This document shows positions 43,753-53,432 of a DNA stretch of 57,690 nucleotides, piece after piece. Position numbers and translations under genes: made by a program. Every line of letters begins with the position of its first letter. Positions within the stretch are counted from its first letter, which is position 1. The notes beneath the pieces were generated by a model. The model worked only from the letters and a program-made list of their open reading frames with translations, was not told where the DNA came from and made no database searches. This stretch comes from an uncultured Spirochaetota bacterium (GTDB taxonomy: Bacteria > Spirochaetota > Spirochaetia > JAFGXN01), in assembly GCA_944388995.1 (NCBI GenBank), contig CALXKN010000010.1:1-57690 (forward strand), written 5' to 3'.

Positions 43753-44055
43753 TCACTCACCGTATTTCCTGACAACCACCTGAAAATTAAGAGCGTTGGC
43801 AAAATCCAGAGTAGGATCACCGCAAAGCGCACGAGCCTGCTCCAGAGTAAACTGAAGAATTTCATTCCTTCTGAGGAAAAGAGATTCGGATGGAAATCGG
43901 TGATGAGCTCCGTCCGTTCAAGAAAAACCGTTATTGAAACAATGACCGCATCGCTCTCGTTTCGAAGCGATCAAATGAGATTTTGAAAATTTTCAGACCG
44001 ACGCTTTTGTTCCGATGCTTTTAAACCGCAATAAAGAACTCAAGGCATTTTCATA
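43753..44055 (-). pseudogene. Frameshifted remnant of a protein gene
   Basis: Translating the minus strand gives successive protein-like pieces in different frames: ENALSSLLRFKSIGTKASV, then KIFKISFDRFETRA, then SDAVIVSITVFLERTEL with ITDFHPNLF, then FLRRNEILQFTLEQARAL with CGDPTLDFANALNFQVVVRKYGE and a stop at 43753. Joined, they make about 100 residues of ordinary composition, interrupted by at least three frame changes, with no start or ribosome binding site. The piece lies between the tRNA-Leu terminator and the terminator of the YeiH gene. I cannot name the parent family. That it is a decayed gene is an inference. Confidence 0.45.
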
Positions 44056-44056
44056 A

Positions 44057-44089
44057 AAAAAACGGCCTCTTTTAAGGAGACCGTTTTTT
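44057..44089 (-). terminator. Terminator of the YeiH-family gene
   Basis: On the minus strand an imperfect hairpin (ACGGTCTC / GAGGCCGT, one G-U pair) with long A- and T-runs lies about 17 bases after the stop. The wobble pair forms only on this strand. Confidence 0.7.
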
Positions 44090-44105
44090 GCTTTTCCGTC
44101 AATCT

Positions 44106-45134
44106 TTACCAAATTCCCAAAAGGCGCTGCATCGCCAGCGAGACAGCCGTTACGATCATCCAGCAGCAAAACCCGAGCGCCAACGGTTTTCCTCCGGTTT
44201 TGATTAATTTAACGATGTTTGTGTTGAGGCCGATCGCGCACATTGCCGCCACAATCAAAAATTTACTGACCGTTTTTAACGGAGCGAAAAAATCGGGAGA
44301 AACACCGGCGGCAACGGCAGCCGTCGTTACAACGGACGCTGCAATAAAATATAAGATAAACATCGGAAAAACCGATTTCAGTCGGACATTTTCGCCGTCC
44401 GCTTTCGCTTTGCGCGCCGCAGCTAAAGCCAAAATCAGCGTAATCGGAATGATGGCGAGCGTGCGCGTCAGCTTGACAATCACCGCTTTATCCAATGTTT
44501 CGCTTCCTAATCCGTACAGAGAATCCCAAACGGAAGCGGCCGCTGTCACCGAAGAGGTATCATTGACAGCCGTTCCGGCGAAAATCCCGAACGCTTCACC
44601 GCTTTCCGTCGAAAATCCAAGCAGCGCACCGAACGAAGGGAAAATCAGCGCCGCCAAAAGATTAAAAAAGAAGATGACCGAAATCGACTGTGCGACCTCT
44701 TCATCGTTTGCCTTCACAACGGGGGCGGCGGCAGCAATCGCCGAACCGCCGCAAATTGCCGATCCGACACCGACCAACGCGGTGATTCGTCCCGGAATTT
44801 TCATCACTTTTCCGAGAACGTAAGCCGCCGCCAACGCTGCCGCAATCGTCGTTACGATAATCGGAAGCGACTGTTTGCCGGTCTCCCAAATCACCGAAAG
44901 ATTCAAACCGAAACCGAGAAAAACGACCGCCGTTTGCAGAACTTTTTTCGACACAAATCCGATGCCATCCTGAACCGTGCTGCGATCCTTAATCAGCAGC
45001 GCCAAAATCATACCGAACAGAATGCCGAAAACCGGCGCACCGACAGCCGGTACTAACTCGCCTAAAAACCAACTCGGAACGGCAATGGCAAAACACAGCA
45101 GAACTCCCTTCCCCATTTTTCGAATGAAATTCAT
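44106..45134 (-). CDS. YeiH/UPF0324-family membrane transporter
   Basis: The 342-residue protein is predicted to have about ten membrane helices. It shows the family segments [17 protein letters not shown] near 125 and [18 protein letters not shown] near 185. Relatives are annotated as putative sulfate or taurine-degradation exporters, but the substrate is not established. A GGAGA ribosome binding site precedes the ATG. It is divergent from dapL and ends in a hairpin. Confidence 0.85.
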   Translation of the reverse strand: MNFIRKMGKGVLLCFAIAVPSWFLGELVPAVGAPVFGILFGMILALLIKDRSTVQDGIGFVSKKVLQTAVVFLGFGLNLSVIWETGKQSLPIIVTTIAAALAAAYVLGKVMKIPGRITALVGVGSAICGGSAIAAAAPVVKANDEEVAQSISVIFFFNLLAALIFPSFGALLGFSTESGEAFGIFAGTAVNDTSSVTAAASVWDSLYGLGSETLDKAVIVKLTRTLAIIPITLILALAAARKAKADGENVRLKSVFPMFILYFIAASVVTTAAVAAGVSPDFFAPLKTVSKFLIVAAMCAIGLNTNIVKLIKTGGKPLALGFCCWMIVTAVSLAMQRLLGIW

Positions 45135-45241
45135 TTATTTCTCCTATCGGAGTTTACGATTTTCCGGGAAAAGTGTAAACCACAGGCACAGCGGATTTAA
45201 AATTTCTCAGACGATGAAAACATCTGAATCTGTCGGCAAAC

Positions 45242-45270
45242 TTGAAACATCGGCCGTCTTTCGCTATAAT
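45242..45270 (+). promoter_or_regulatory. Promoter of dapL
   Basis: TTGAAA (45242-45247), 17 bases and TATAAT (45265-45270) are followed by GAGAGGTG as ribosome binding site before the ATG at 45288. Confidence 0.75.
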
Positions 45271-45287
45271 GAACCGAGAGGTGAACC

Positions 45288-46514
45288 ATGATTCGTGTCA
45301 ACGAAAATTATTTAAAATTGAAAGCGTCTTATTTGTTTGTCGATATTGCGAAGAGAGTTGCGGCGTTTACGGCAGCTCATCCCGAAAAAAAAGTGATCCG
45401 TATGGGAATCGGCGACGTCACTCGTCCGCTTCCTCCGGTTTGCATCAAAGCGCTGCACGAAGCGGCGGATGAAATGGCCGCTGAAGCGACGTTTAAAGGA
45501 TACGGGCCCGAAGCCGGTTACGAATTTCTGCGTGAAGCGATTGCCGAAAACGATTACCGCGCCCGCGGCTGCCAAATCGGAGCCGATGAAATCTTCGTTT
45601 CCGACGGCGCCAAATGCGATACTGCCAATATTCAGGAGCTGTTTGCCGGCGACATCAAAATTGCCGTACCCGATCCCGTTTATCCGGTTTATGTCGACAC
45701 GAATGTCATGGCCGGCCGAACCGGGGAAAACGTCGGCGGCCGCTATCAAGGCTTTATTTACCTGAACTCGACAGCGGAAAACAACTTTATTCCCGAACTG
45801 CCGAAAGAAAAAGTCGATTTGATTTACCTTTGTTTTCCCAATAATCCGACCGGAGCCGCCATTACAAAAGCGGAGCTGAAAAAGTGGGTCGATTACGCCA
45901 AAGAAAACAAATCGCTGATTCTTTATGACGCCGCTTATGAAGCGTTTATCCGCGACGAATCATTACCCCGCTCAATTTACGAAATCGACGGTGCTGATGA
46001 AGTCGCCATCGAATTCCGCAGTTTTTCGAAGACCGCCGGCTTTACCGGGACCCGGTGCGCGTTTACCGTTGTTCCGAAAAAAGTCAAAGCCTATACATCC
46101 TCCGGAGAGGCCGTTGCACTCAATCCGCTGTGGAACCGCCGCCAATCGACAAAATTCAACGGCGTTTCGTATCCGATTCAGAAAGCCGCGGCGGCCGTTT
46201 ACACCGCCGAAGGCAAAGCGCAAGTGAAAGCGCTCATCGATTTTTATTTGGAAAACGCAAAAATCATCCGCGAAAAAATGACTTCGCTCGGGTTTGCATG
46301 CACCGGAGGCGAAAATTCGCCGTATATTTGGGTTCGTACCGGATGCGAAAGCTGGAGTTTTTTCGATAAACTGCTGAACGAAGCGGCTGTCGTCACCACG
46401 CCGGGGTCAGGCTTTGGCTCTTGCGGTGAAGGTTTTATCCGTATCAGCGCTTTCAATTCCAGAGAAAACGTTATTGAAGCGATGAACCGCATCTCTTCGG
46501 TTTTGGGAAACTAA
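45288..46514 (+). CDS. dapL: LL-diaminopimelate aminotransferase
   Basis: The 408-residue PLP enzyme makes LL-diaminopimelate from tetrahydrodipicolinate in one step for lysine and cell-wall synthesis. Family features are the start [27 protein letters not shown] near 42, the PNNPTGA motif near 188 and the PLP Lys248 in [12 protein letters not shown]. Leptospira is known to use DapL. The next gene starts three bases after the stop, so the two are co-transcribed. Confidence 0.94.
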   Translation: MIRVNENYLKLKASYLFVDIAKRVAAFTAAHPEKKVIRMGIGDVTRPLPPVCIKALHEAADEMAAEATFKGYGPEAGYEFLREAIAENDYRARGCQIGADEIFVSDGAKCDTANIQELFAGDIKIAVPDPVYPVYVDTNVMAGRTGENVGGRYQGFIYLNSTAENNFIPELPKEKVDLIYLCFPNNPTGAAITKAELKKWVDYAKENKSLILYDAAYEAFIRDESLPRSIYEIDGADEVAIEFRSFSKTAGFTGTRCAFTVVPKKVKAYTSSGEAVALNPLWNRRQSTKFNGVSYPIQKAAAAVYTAEGKAQVKALIDFYLENAKIIREKMTSLGFACTGGENSPYIWVRTGCESWSFFDKLLNEAAVVTTPGSGFGSCGEGFIRISAFNSRENVIEAMNRISSVLGN

Positions 46515-46516
46515 AT

Positions 46517-48382
46517 ATGGAATTTTTGAAAAATTTCCAGGCCGGCGCTTCGGTCCCGATGTGTCCGTCACGGGATATCGTCCGCCAATCGTTTTCTTCG
46601 ATGATTCTTTCGGCTTCCGGATTCCGGAAAATCTTTTCTTCCGACGGAATCGAAGAGAGCGCCAGTCCCGCCGTAACAGCTGCCGATGCCGCGCTGACCG
46701 CCTTTATCGGCAGAGCATTTGCCGAATTTTGCCGCCGCCGAACGGGAAAAACCTCCTTAACCATCGCACTCGGAACCGACACGCGGCCGACCGGCGCTTC
46801 GCTGGCGGATCTTCTGATTCGAATTTTCTCGGCTGACGGAATCAATGTCCGTTATTCGGGAGCAACGGCTGTTCCCGAACTGACAGCCTGGGTCAAAACC
46901 GACGCCGGCATCGACGCATTCGTTTACGTTTCGGCAAGCCACAACCCAATCGGCCACAACGGTTTTAAATTCGGTTTCGAAGACGGCGCTGTTATGGAGC
47001 CCGAAGCGGCGGCTGTTTTTATCGAAGAAGTCCGCAGCGGCGTCAAAGAATTCCAACCGCTGCGGCAAGCTGCCGAAGATGCGGCGTTTGCTCCTCCCGA
47101 AACGACAGCCGCCGTTTTCAACCGCCAACCGCAGAACAAAGCGGCCGCTTTCGACGCTTATCTGCGGTTTTCGAAAGCGGTACTGTCGGGTGAATCGGAA
47201 ACCAAAAAACAGGAGGCGTTTTTTGCCCGTTTTGCGGACGAAGTCAAAGCCAAACGGTTGGGCATGGTCATCGATTTTAACGGCAGTGCGCGGACGCTCT
47301 CCGTTGATGGTGATTTTCTCTCCTCCCTCGGAATCAAATTAAACGTTATCAATCAACTTCCGGGGCAAATCGTCCACCGAATCGTTCCCGAAGGAATTTC
47401 ACTCGAACCGTGCCGAACGCTTTTGGAGAAAACAGCACGCGAAGAGTCGTTCCAGTCCGACAGCAGCCGTTTCGTTCTCGGTTATTTGCCTGATAATGAC
47501 GGCGACCGCGGCAACATCGTTTATCTGCAAGACGACGGAAAAACGGCGGCGGTTCTGGAAGCGCAGCAGCTGTTTGCGTTGTGTGTGCTTGCCGAATTGG
47601 CGGCGTTGACGGCTGCAGGCGTTTCGCAGCCGACAGCCGTGGCAGTCAATGACTGCACTTCGGATCGAATCGAAGCGATTGCGTCGGTTTTCGGAACAAA
47701 AGTGTTTCGAGCGGAAACGGGAGAGGCGAACGTTGTTAATCTGGCGCGCCGACTGCGAAAAGAGGGGTACCTTGTGCGAATTTTGGGAGAAGGTTCCAAC
47801 GGCGGAAACATCACCGATCCGGCGACCATTCGCGATCCTCTCAATACAATCGGTTCTCTGCTGAAACTTTTAACGCAGCCGCAGCTGTTTCGGCTGTGGT
47901 GCGAACGGACAGGACAACCGTTTTCTCCTGATTACACCCTTCAGACCATCATCGATTCGCTTCCGCCTTATACAACAACCGGCGCCTACGAACCGCAAGC
48001 GAAAGTCGTTATTCGAACCGATGATCACGGCGCTCTGAAAGCCGCGTACGAAGAACTTTTCCCCCGGTATTGGGAAAATCAACTGCTGCCGCTGCGGCAG
48101 GAATTGGGAGTGACCGAATGGCGGGAATTTAATTACGAAAAAACGGAAGAAAAAGAAGGCGTCGGCGCAATGTTCCGGAGCGGCGCTCAACGCGGAGGCT
48201 TTAAAATCCGGTTTTATGATTCAAACGGTGAAGCGGCCGCCTATGTTTGGATGCGCGGATCGGGAACCGAACCGGTTTTCCGTGTCTCTGCCGATGTCAA
48301 AGGCAGCCGCCCGCAGACAGAAGCCGAACTGCTGCGCATTCACACCGACCTGATTGCCGAAGCCGACAACCGCTGCCGTTAA
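46517..48382 (+). CDS. Phosphoglucomutase/phosphomannomutase family protein
   Basis: The 621-residue enzyme of the alpha-D-phosphohexomutase family interconverts 1- and 6-phosphates of sugars. The active-site phosphoserine lies in VSASHNPIGHNGFKFG near 140, the metal loop in DNDGDRG near 325, the sugar loop in GEGSNGGN near 425, and the phosphate-binding loop in MRGSGTEPVFRVS near 580. At 621 residues it is longer than standard members (450-580). It is co-transcribed with dapL and ends before a bidirectional terminator. Confidence 0.9.
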   Translation: MEFLKNFQAGASVPMCPSRDIVRQSFSSMILSASGFRKIFSSDGIEESASPAVTAADAALTAFIGRAFAEFCRRRTGKTSLTIALGTDTRPTGASLADLLIRIFSADGINVRYSGATAVPELTAWVKTDAGIDAFVYVSASHNPIGHNGFKFGFEDGAVMEPEAAAVFIEEVRSGVKEFQPLRQAAEDAAFAPPETTAAVFNRQPQNKAAAFDAYLRFSKAVLSGESETKKQEAFFARFADEVKAKRLGMVIDFNGSARTLSVDGDFLSSLGIKLNVINQLPGQIVHRIVPEGISLEPCRTLLEKTAREESFQSDSSRFVLGYLPDNDGDRGNIVYLQDDGKTAAVLEAQQLFALCVLAELAALTAAGVSQPTAVAVNDCTSDRIEAIASVFGTKVFRAETGEANVVNLARRLRKEGYLVRILGEGSNGGNITDPATIRDPLNTIGSLLKLLTQPQLFRLWCERTGQPFSPDYTLQTIIDSLPPYTTTGAYEPQAKVVIRTDDHGALKAAYEELFPRYWENQLLPLRQELGVTEWREFNYEKTEEKEGVGAMFRSGAQRGGFKIRFYDSNGEAAAYVWMRGSGTEPVFRVSADVKGSRPQTEAELLRIHTDLIAEADNRCR

Positions 48383-48399
48383 CGGTCTCGCGAAAAAGC

Positions 48400-48430
48400 A
48401 AAACGGGAGCCTTGTCGACTCCCGTTTTTT
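48400..48430. terminator. Bidirectional terminator between the phosphohexomutase gene and trpS
   Basis: The stem AAAACGGGAG / CTCCCGTTTT with a nine-base loop and a T-run lies between two convergent genes and can serve both. Confidence 0.75.
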
Positions 48431-48459
48431 GCACAACCGTTCGAGGCGGCTGAGTGCGG

Positions 48460-49464
48460 TTAAAGGCCGACAACGCGGCGTACTTTTTCCATTTTTTCGG
48501 ATGCGATTTTCCGCGCACGCTGCGCGCCTTCGTTTAAAGCGCGGTCAATCACCGACGGATTTTTCATCAGTTCTTCATAGCGGTTGCGAATCGGCGTCAG
48601 AGCTTCGTTCATTTTTTCAAATAGCGTCTTCTTCGCATCCCCCCATCCCATACCGCCGGCACGGTAACGCTGCGCTAAATCGTCCTGCTCTTCGGGTGAG
48701 GCAAAAAGTTTGTACAGCGCAAAAACGGAACAGGAATCGGGATCTTTCGGTTCATCCACGCTTTGCGAATTGGTCACAATCCTCATCACCGTTTTTTTCA
48801 GCTGCGCTTCGCCGACAAACAACGGAATTGTGTTATTGTAACTCTTACTCATTTTCCGCCCGTCAAGGCCGGTAACGGTTTGCGTTGTTTCGCCGACAAA
48901 CGGCTGCGGCAATCGGAAAATTTCTTTACCGTAATTGCGGTTGACGGCTTCGGCAATATCAACAGCGATTTCAATATGCTGCACCTGATCCTTTCCGACC
49001 GGAACAAAATCGGCGTCAAAAAGCAGAATATCGGCCGCCATCAGCACAGGATACGTGTAAAGCCCCATATTCACTCCGCTGTCGGGATCTTCGCCTTTCC
49101 CGAGGTTGACGGCAACCGCCGCCTTATACGCGTGCGCCCGGTTCATCAGTCCTTTCGGAGTGAAGGCGCTCAGAAGCGTTGCCAGCTCGAATACCTGCGG
49201 AATATCCGACTGCCGGTAAAACAGCGTTTTTTGAGGATCCAGACCGCACGCCATCCAAGCGGCGGCGACCTCATACGTGTTGCGCCGCAGCGCTGCCGGA
49301 TCCTTAACCGAATTCAGCGCATGGTAATCGGCAATAAAGTAGCGCGCCTCAAACGAAGCGGCCGCCTCCAACGCGGGGCGGATGGCTCCGAGCCAGTTTC
49401 CGATGTGCGGCGATCCCGTCGGCTTGATTCCCGTCAAAAAAATCTTACTTTCCGTTTTTTCCAT
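48460..49464 (-). CDS. trpS: Tryptophanyl-tRNA synthetase
   Basis: The class I synthetase charges tRNA-Trp. The HIGH-like motif is PTGSPHIGNWLGA near residues 15-27, and the KMSKS motif is DGRKMSKSYNNT near 200. The 334-residue length is normal. Its start lies 20 bases inside the 3' end of the AI-2E-family gene, so the two are translated together. A TrpR-family regulator is encoded elsewhere in the window, but no operator is visible here. Confidence 0.96.
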   Translation of the reverse strand: MEKTESKIFLTGIKPTGSPHIGNWLGAIRPALEAAASFEARYFIADYHALNSVKDPAALRRNTYEVAAAWMACGLDPQKTLFYRQSDIPQVFELATLLSAFTPKGLMNRAHAYKAAVAVNLGKGEDPDSGVNMGLYTYPVLMAADILLFDADFVPVGKDQVQHIEIAVDIAEAVNRNYGKEIFRLPQPFVGETTQTVTGLDGRKMSKSYNNTIPLFVGEAQLKKTVMRIVTNSQSVDEPKDPDSCSVFALYKLFASPEEQDDLAQRYRAGGMGWGDAKKTLFEKMNEALTPIRNRYEELMKNPSVIDRALNEGAQRARKIASEKMEKVRRVVGL

Positions 49465-50665
49465 TATTTTTCCTTGTTTTTATCTTTTCCCGCACGGCCT
49501 GCAGCGCAGCCGCCGCCTTCTCTTTCAGCCGCTCCGTCCTTTTCGGAGCCTCGGAATCTTCGGAAACGCCGGAAATCACCACGTCAATCGGACGCAAAAC
49601 CGGAACGTTGACCAAAACGATTTTTATCAGCATCGTCAGCGGAACCGCAAGAAACATTCCGACAATTCCCCACATCCAGCTCCAAAAAAGCAGCGCAAAG
49701 AAGACGATAACGGGGCTCAAATCGAATTTTTTCCCCTGAATCATCGGCTCCAGCCAGTTTCCGATCGTAAACTCGATGGCGATGTTAATAAAAAAGATAT
49801 AAGCGACAATTCCCCAGTCCGGTGAAAATTGGGCAAACCCGAAAGTGGAAATGATAAAAACCGCGACAATCGAACCGATATTGGGAATAAAATTGAACGA
49901 AAACGCAATCGCCACCCACAGCGGGACAAAATCCATTCCGATGACCGAAAGGGCGATTCCGACGCACAGTCCGGTCAGCGCGCTGATAACGGTTTTCAGC
50001 GCCAGATAACTCAGCGTATCCTTACTGATCCGGTCGACGATAAAACCGACGGTCTCCGATTTTTTTAGCGATTCCGGAGTCGGATTGCCCGCTTCATCTT
50101 TACGCAGAAACGCCAGTTTGATCCGATCCTGAATCATGACCCGTTCCGACATCACGAAAATCAAAAAGAGCAGCAGTACCGTAAACGCGGACAAAAACGA
50201 AAACGAACGGTTTAAAATCGAATTCAGTCCGCCGGAAATCAAATCACCCCATTGAAAATTCTGCACAACAGAAAAGAGGGAAAATGTATCCGGAATGTCG
50301 TACCCGATACGGTCGCCGAGTTGTTCGGCAAAATGACGCAAGTGCTGATCCAATCCGTAATAAAATCCCTGTATCTTTTCCTGATACTTCGGAAATTCGA
50401 CGGCAAATTTGGTTACCGTGTTCAGCAAAAACAGTGATAAAATCAAAATTAACAATAAAAGGATCAAAACGGCGATCAGTACGCCGACTATGCGCGGAAT
50501 CCGGTGCTTTTCCATTTTATTCAGCAGCGGGACGAAAAAAATCGCCAAAAACAACGCCAATACCAACGGAATAAAAATCGAACTCAACGTTTTTAAGACA
50601 AAGCAGACGGCAATCAGGGCCAAAATGCCGACGCCGGCGGCAGTCAGTCTGACACTCTTTTCCAT
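49445..50665 (-). CDS. AI-2E-family (PerM/UPF0118) transporter
   Basis: The 406-residue membrane protein has the AI-2E layout. Paired N-terminal helices come first, then a polar middle domain (about 105-200), then helices with the family motifs LKTVISALTGLCVGIALSV and FNFIPNIGSIVAVF, and NWLEPMIQGKKFDLSP near 310. Some members export AI-2 (TqsA), others are ion antiporters. luxS lies 4 kb away on the other strand, which makes AI-2 transport attractive but unproven. The start at 50665 has TATAAA six bases upstream and no ribosome binding site. Confidence 0.87.
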   Translation of the reverse strand: MEKSVRLTAAGVGILALIAVCFVLKTLSSIFIPLVLALFLAIFFVPLLNKMEKHRIPRIVGVLIAVLILLLLILILSLFLLNTVTKFAVEFPKYQEKIQGFYYGLDQHLRHFAEQLGDRIGYDIPDTFSLFSVVQNFQWGDLISGGLNSILNRSFSFLSAFTVLLLFLIFVMSERVMIQDRIKLAFLRKDEAGNPTPESLKKSETVGFIVDRISKDTLSYLALKTVISALTGLCVGIALSVIGMDFVPLWVAIAFSFNFIPNIGSIVAVFIISTFGFAQFSPDWGIVAYIFFINIAIEFTIGNWLEPMIQGKKFDLSPVIVFFALLFWSWMWGIVGMFLAVPLTMLIKIVLVNVPVLRPIDVVISGVSEDSEAPKRTERLKEKAAAALQAVREKIKTRKNNGKNGK

Positions 50666-50755
50666 ACCGTTTTTATAGCACAATAAAAAAAAAAGAAAAA
50701 GTGCCTGCGCCGTTTCATTTTTTTACATTTGACGTCTTTTTTTTTGGGGAAAATA

Positions 50756-50784
50756 TTGACACACTATATGTTGTGTAATATATT
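50756..50784 (+). promoter_or_regulatory. Promoter of nrdR-nrdD operon with NrdR box
   Basis: TTGACA (50756-50761), 17 bases and TATATT (50779-50784) form a consensus promoter. ACACTATATGTTGTGT (50761-50776) fits the published NrdR box pattern and fills the spacer. A second partial match with core AATATATTG (50777-50785) covers the -10 box. NrdR, encoded next, would repress its own operon. Confidence 0.8.
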
Positions 50785-50837
50785 GAGGAAGACTGTTGAG
50801 AAAACACTACAAACAGCCGATAAAAACAGAGAAAGAG

Positions 50838-51296
50838 ATGAGATGCCCTTACTGCGGTTCAACCGAAGATCGCGTACTCGAATCCCGTCAGAACACAACG
50901 GGAAACGTCATCAGACGGCGGAGGGAGTGCGCGGCGTGCGGCTCGCGGTTTACTTCTTACGAAAAAACGGAAGAAAAACCGCTGATGATTCAGAAAAAAA
51001 GCGGCGAGCTGCAGGAGTTCAGTCTCGAAAAACTGAAAAAAGGGATTTTAACGGCAACCAGAAAACGCCGCATTCCGCAGTCGGTCATCGACAATATGAT
51101 TGCCGAAACCGAAGACGCCGCCGAGTACGCGGGGCGGAAAACGCGGGTGATTTCATCGTCGCTGTTGGGCGATCTGATTCTGGAAAAGCTGAAAGCCGTC
51201 GACGCGGTCGCCTACATCCGCTATGCGTCGGTTTACAAAAACTTCGATGACTTGAAGCGGTTCATTACCGAAATCAAGCAGATAGACAAAAAATAA
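50838..51296 (+). CDS. nrdR: Transcriptional repressor NrdR
   Basis: NrdR senses ATP/dATP and represses ribonucleotide reductase genes. The chain of 152 residues starts with the zinc ribbon RCPYCGSTEDRVLES ... RRRRECAACGSRFTSYE, then an ATP-cone (about 47-137). A TTG start 14 codons earlier is rejected because its ribosome binding site would lie upstream of the predicted transcription start. It is followed after 27 bases by nrdD, and the promoter carries a NrdR box. Confidence 0.95.
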   Translation: MRCPYCGSTEDRVLESRQNTTGNVIRRRRECAACGSRFTSYEKTEEKPLMIQKKSGELQEFSLEKLKKGILTATRKRRIPQSVIDNMIAETEDAAEYAGRKTRVISSSLLGDLILEKLKAVDAVAYIRYASVYKNFDDLKRFITEIKQIDKK

Positions 51297-51323
51297 TACG
51301 GCAAACCGGGAGGGGGGATATCG

Positions 51324-53423
51324 ATGGGAGACGCAAAAAACGATTGGAGGGAATTCCTCGGGAATTCCGTCAGGCCGCAGCCGTTTGCGGTGCGCCGGAT
51401 TGTCAAGCGTGACGGCAGTCTGGAAAAGTACGACCGCTACAAAATTGCCGGCGCCATCTCCAAAGCGCTGCAGGCGTCGGGTGAAGACGCTTCGCCGGAA
51501 ACCGTCGGTTTTCTGACAAAAAAGACCGAAGAGAAGTTGGCGGACTTCATGAAAGGCCGCCATCCGAATTCGGCGCCCGCGCTCGAAGAAATTCAGGATA
51601 TTGTCGAAACCGTTTTTATTGAAGAAAAAAAAGTCAAAACGGCGAAGGCCTACATCCTTTACCGGGCGCGGCACGAAGCAATGCGCGACGTCAAAAAACT
51701 GATGCTCGACATTAACGGGACAATGGACGGTTATCTGCTTCAATCGGATTGGCGTGTCAATGAAAACGCTAACGTCAATTTTTCCCTCGGCGGATTGATT
51801 CTTCACAACTCGGGGGCGGTCACCGCCAACTACTGGCTGAAAAACATCTACACCGAGGAGATTGCCGACGCCCACCGGCACGCCGACTTTCACATTCACG
51901 ATTTGTCGATGTTTTCCGGCTACTGCGCGGGTTGGTCGCTGCGCCAGCTGATTCAGCTCGGACTCGGCGGCGTGAAAGACAAAATCAACTCAAAGCCGGC
52001 CAGACACCTTTCAACGCTGATCCAGCAAATCGTCAACTTTTTGGGCGTAATGCAAAACGAATGGGCAGGCGCACAGGCGCTTTCGAGTTTCGATACGTAT
52101 TTGGCTCCGTTTATCAAAGCGGACGGACTCAATGAATACGAAGTGCGGCAAGCGCTGCAAAGCTTTCTTTTCGGCGTCAACACCCCGTCGCGGTGGGGCA
52201 GTCAGGCACCGTTTACCAACATCACTCTCGACTGGACGGTTCCCCGCGATTTAAAAGACCGCAAAGCGATCGTCGGCGGAAAAGAGGTCGATTTCACTTA
52301 CGGCGACTGCCAAACCGAAATGAATCTCATCAACCGTCTCTTCATCGAGCTGATTCTGGAAGGCGACGCCGACGGCCGCGGTTTTCAATATCCGATTCCG
52401 ACGTACAACATCACCCGCGACTTCGATTGGGAAGGTGAAAACGTCAATTTACTGTTTAAAATGACCGCCAAATACGGAACACCGTATTTTCAAAACTTCA
52501 TTAACAGCGACCTGAATCCCGAAGATGTCCGCTCGATGTGCTGCCGCCTCCAACTGGACAAACGGGAATTGAGAAAACGCGGCGGCGGCCTTTTCGGTTC
52601 GGATGAGTTCACCGGCTCCATCGGTGTCGTCACCATCAATTTACCGCGAATCGGCTACCTCTCTTCGACAAAAGAAGAGTTTTTCGGCCGTCTCTACCGC
52701 CTGATGGATTTGGCGCGCGATTCGCTGGTCATTAAACGGAAGGTTGTCAACCGACTGCTGGATGCCGGTCTTTTCCCATACACAAAACGGTACCTGAAGC
52801 ACCTGAATAACCACTTCTCAACTATCGGCATCTGCGGAATGAACGAGTGCCTTCTCAATTTTTTGGGAAAGAATTTAATCAATCCCGAAGCACGGGCGTT
52901 TGCCAACGAAATTCTTCTGAAAATGCGTGACCGCCTCTCCTCTTATCAGGAGGCAACCGGCGATTTGTTCAACTTGGAGGCGACGCCGGCGGAAAGCACA
53001 AGCTACCGATTGGCAAAGCACGACAAAGAACGCTATCCCGACATCATTACCGCCGGGAAAAATGAGGTTTATTACACAAATTCGACTCAGCTTCCGGTCG
53101 ATTTTACCGAAGATATTTTTGAAGCGTTGGATTTACAGGAAGACTTGCAAATCAAGTATACGGGCGGAACGGTTTTTCACGGTTTTCTCGGAGAAGCAAT
53201 CACCGACATCGGAGCGTGTAAAAATCTGGTTAAAGCGATTTGCTCCAACTACCGTATTCCGTATTTTACGTTATCACCGGTGTATTCCATCTGCCCCGTT
53301 CACGGCTACCTATCGGGCGAACACTTCAACTGTCCGAAGTGCCGCAGCGAGCGGAAGAATGAAATCATCGAAGAGATAAAAAAACTGGAAAGAGAGAAAG
53401 CATCTCTGCAAAACAATCTTTGA
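51324..53423 (+). CDS. nrdD: Anaerobic ribonucleoside-triphosphate reductase, catalytic part lacking the glycyl-radical loop
   Basis: The class III reductase makes deoxynucleotides without oxygen. The 699 residues include an ATP-cone (about 22-120), the barrel with the conserved Cys segments SGYCAGWSL and RSMCCRLQL, GICGMNECLLNFLG near 510, ATPAESTSYRLAK near 555, and the zinc site SICPVHGYL ... CPKC near 655-672. The usual next element, the RVVGYYRPV-type glycyl-radical loop, is absent. The chain instead ends in a charged helix (EIIEEIKKLEREKASLQ) and a TGA. The loop is in the next gene, in the same reading frame. GGAGGGGGGAT precedes the ATG. Confidence 0.93.
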   Translation: MGDAKNDWREFLGNSVRPQPFAVRRIVKRDGSLEKYDRYKIAGAISKALQASGEDASPETVGFLTKKTEEKLADFMKGRHPNSAPALEEIQDIVETVFIEEKKVKTAKAYILYRARHEAMRDVKKLMLDINGTMDGYLLQSDWRVNENANVNFSLGGLILHNSGAVTANYWLKNIYTEEIADAHRHADFHIHDLSMFSGYCAGWSLRQLIQLGLGGVKDKINSKPARHLSTLIQQIVNFLGVMQNEWAGAQALSSFDTYLAPFIKADGLNEYEVRQALQSFLFGVNTPSRWGSQAPFTNITLDWTVPRDLKDRKAIVGGKEVDFTYGDCQTEMNLINRLFIELILEGDADGRGFQYPIPTYNITRDFDWEGENVNLLFKMTAKYGTPYFQNFINSDLNPEDVRSMCCRLQLDKRELRKRGGGLFGSDEFTGSIGVVTINLPRIGYLSSTKEEFFGRLYRLMDLARDSLVIKRKVVNRLLDAGLFPYTKRYLKHLNNHFSTIGICGMNECLLNFLGKNLINPEARAFANEILLKMRDRLSSYQEATGDLFNLEATPAESTSYRLAKHDKERYPDIITAGKNEVYYTNSTQLPVDFTEDIFEALDLQEDLQIKYTGGTVFHGFLGEAITDIGACKNLVKAICSNYRIPYFTLSPVYSICPVHGYLSGEHFNCPKCRSERKNEIIEEIKKLEREKASLQNNL

Positions 53424-53432
53424 GGGGAAGAT

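Noticed and set aside
43624-43986. Plus-strand open frame across the tRNA-Leu gene
   Set aside because: It overlaps the tRNA and its terminator and has no protein-like features; the minus strand makes better sense as a gene remnant.
50792-50807. A second NrdR box at the usual 31-base spacing
   Set aside because: The sequence there matches the pattern at only a few positions.
50796-50837. TTG start adding 14 residues to NrdR
   Set aside because: NrdR proteins begin at the zinc ribbon, and the ribosome binding site for the TTG lies upstream of the predicted transcription start.
53421-53423. TGA at the nrdD end read as selenocysteine
   Set aside because: No conserved selenocysteine is known at this place in NrdD, the residue would fall in a predicted loop between helices, and a good ribosome binding site and ATG follow directly.
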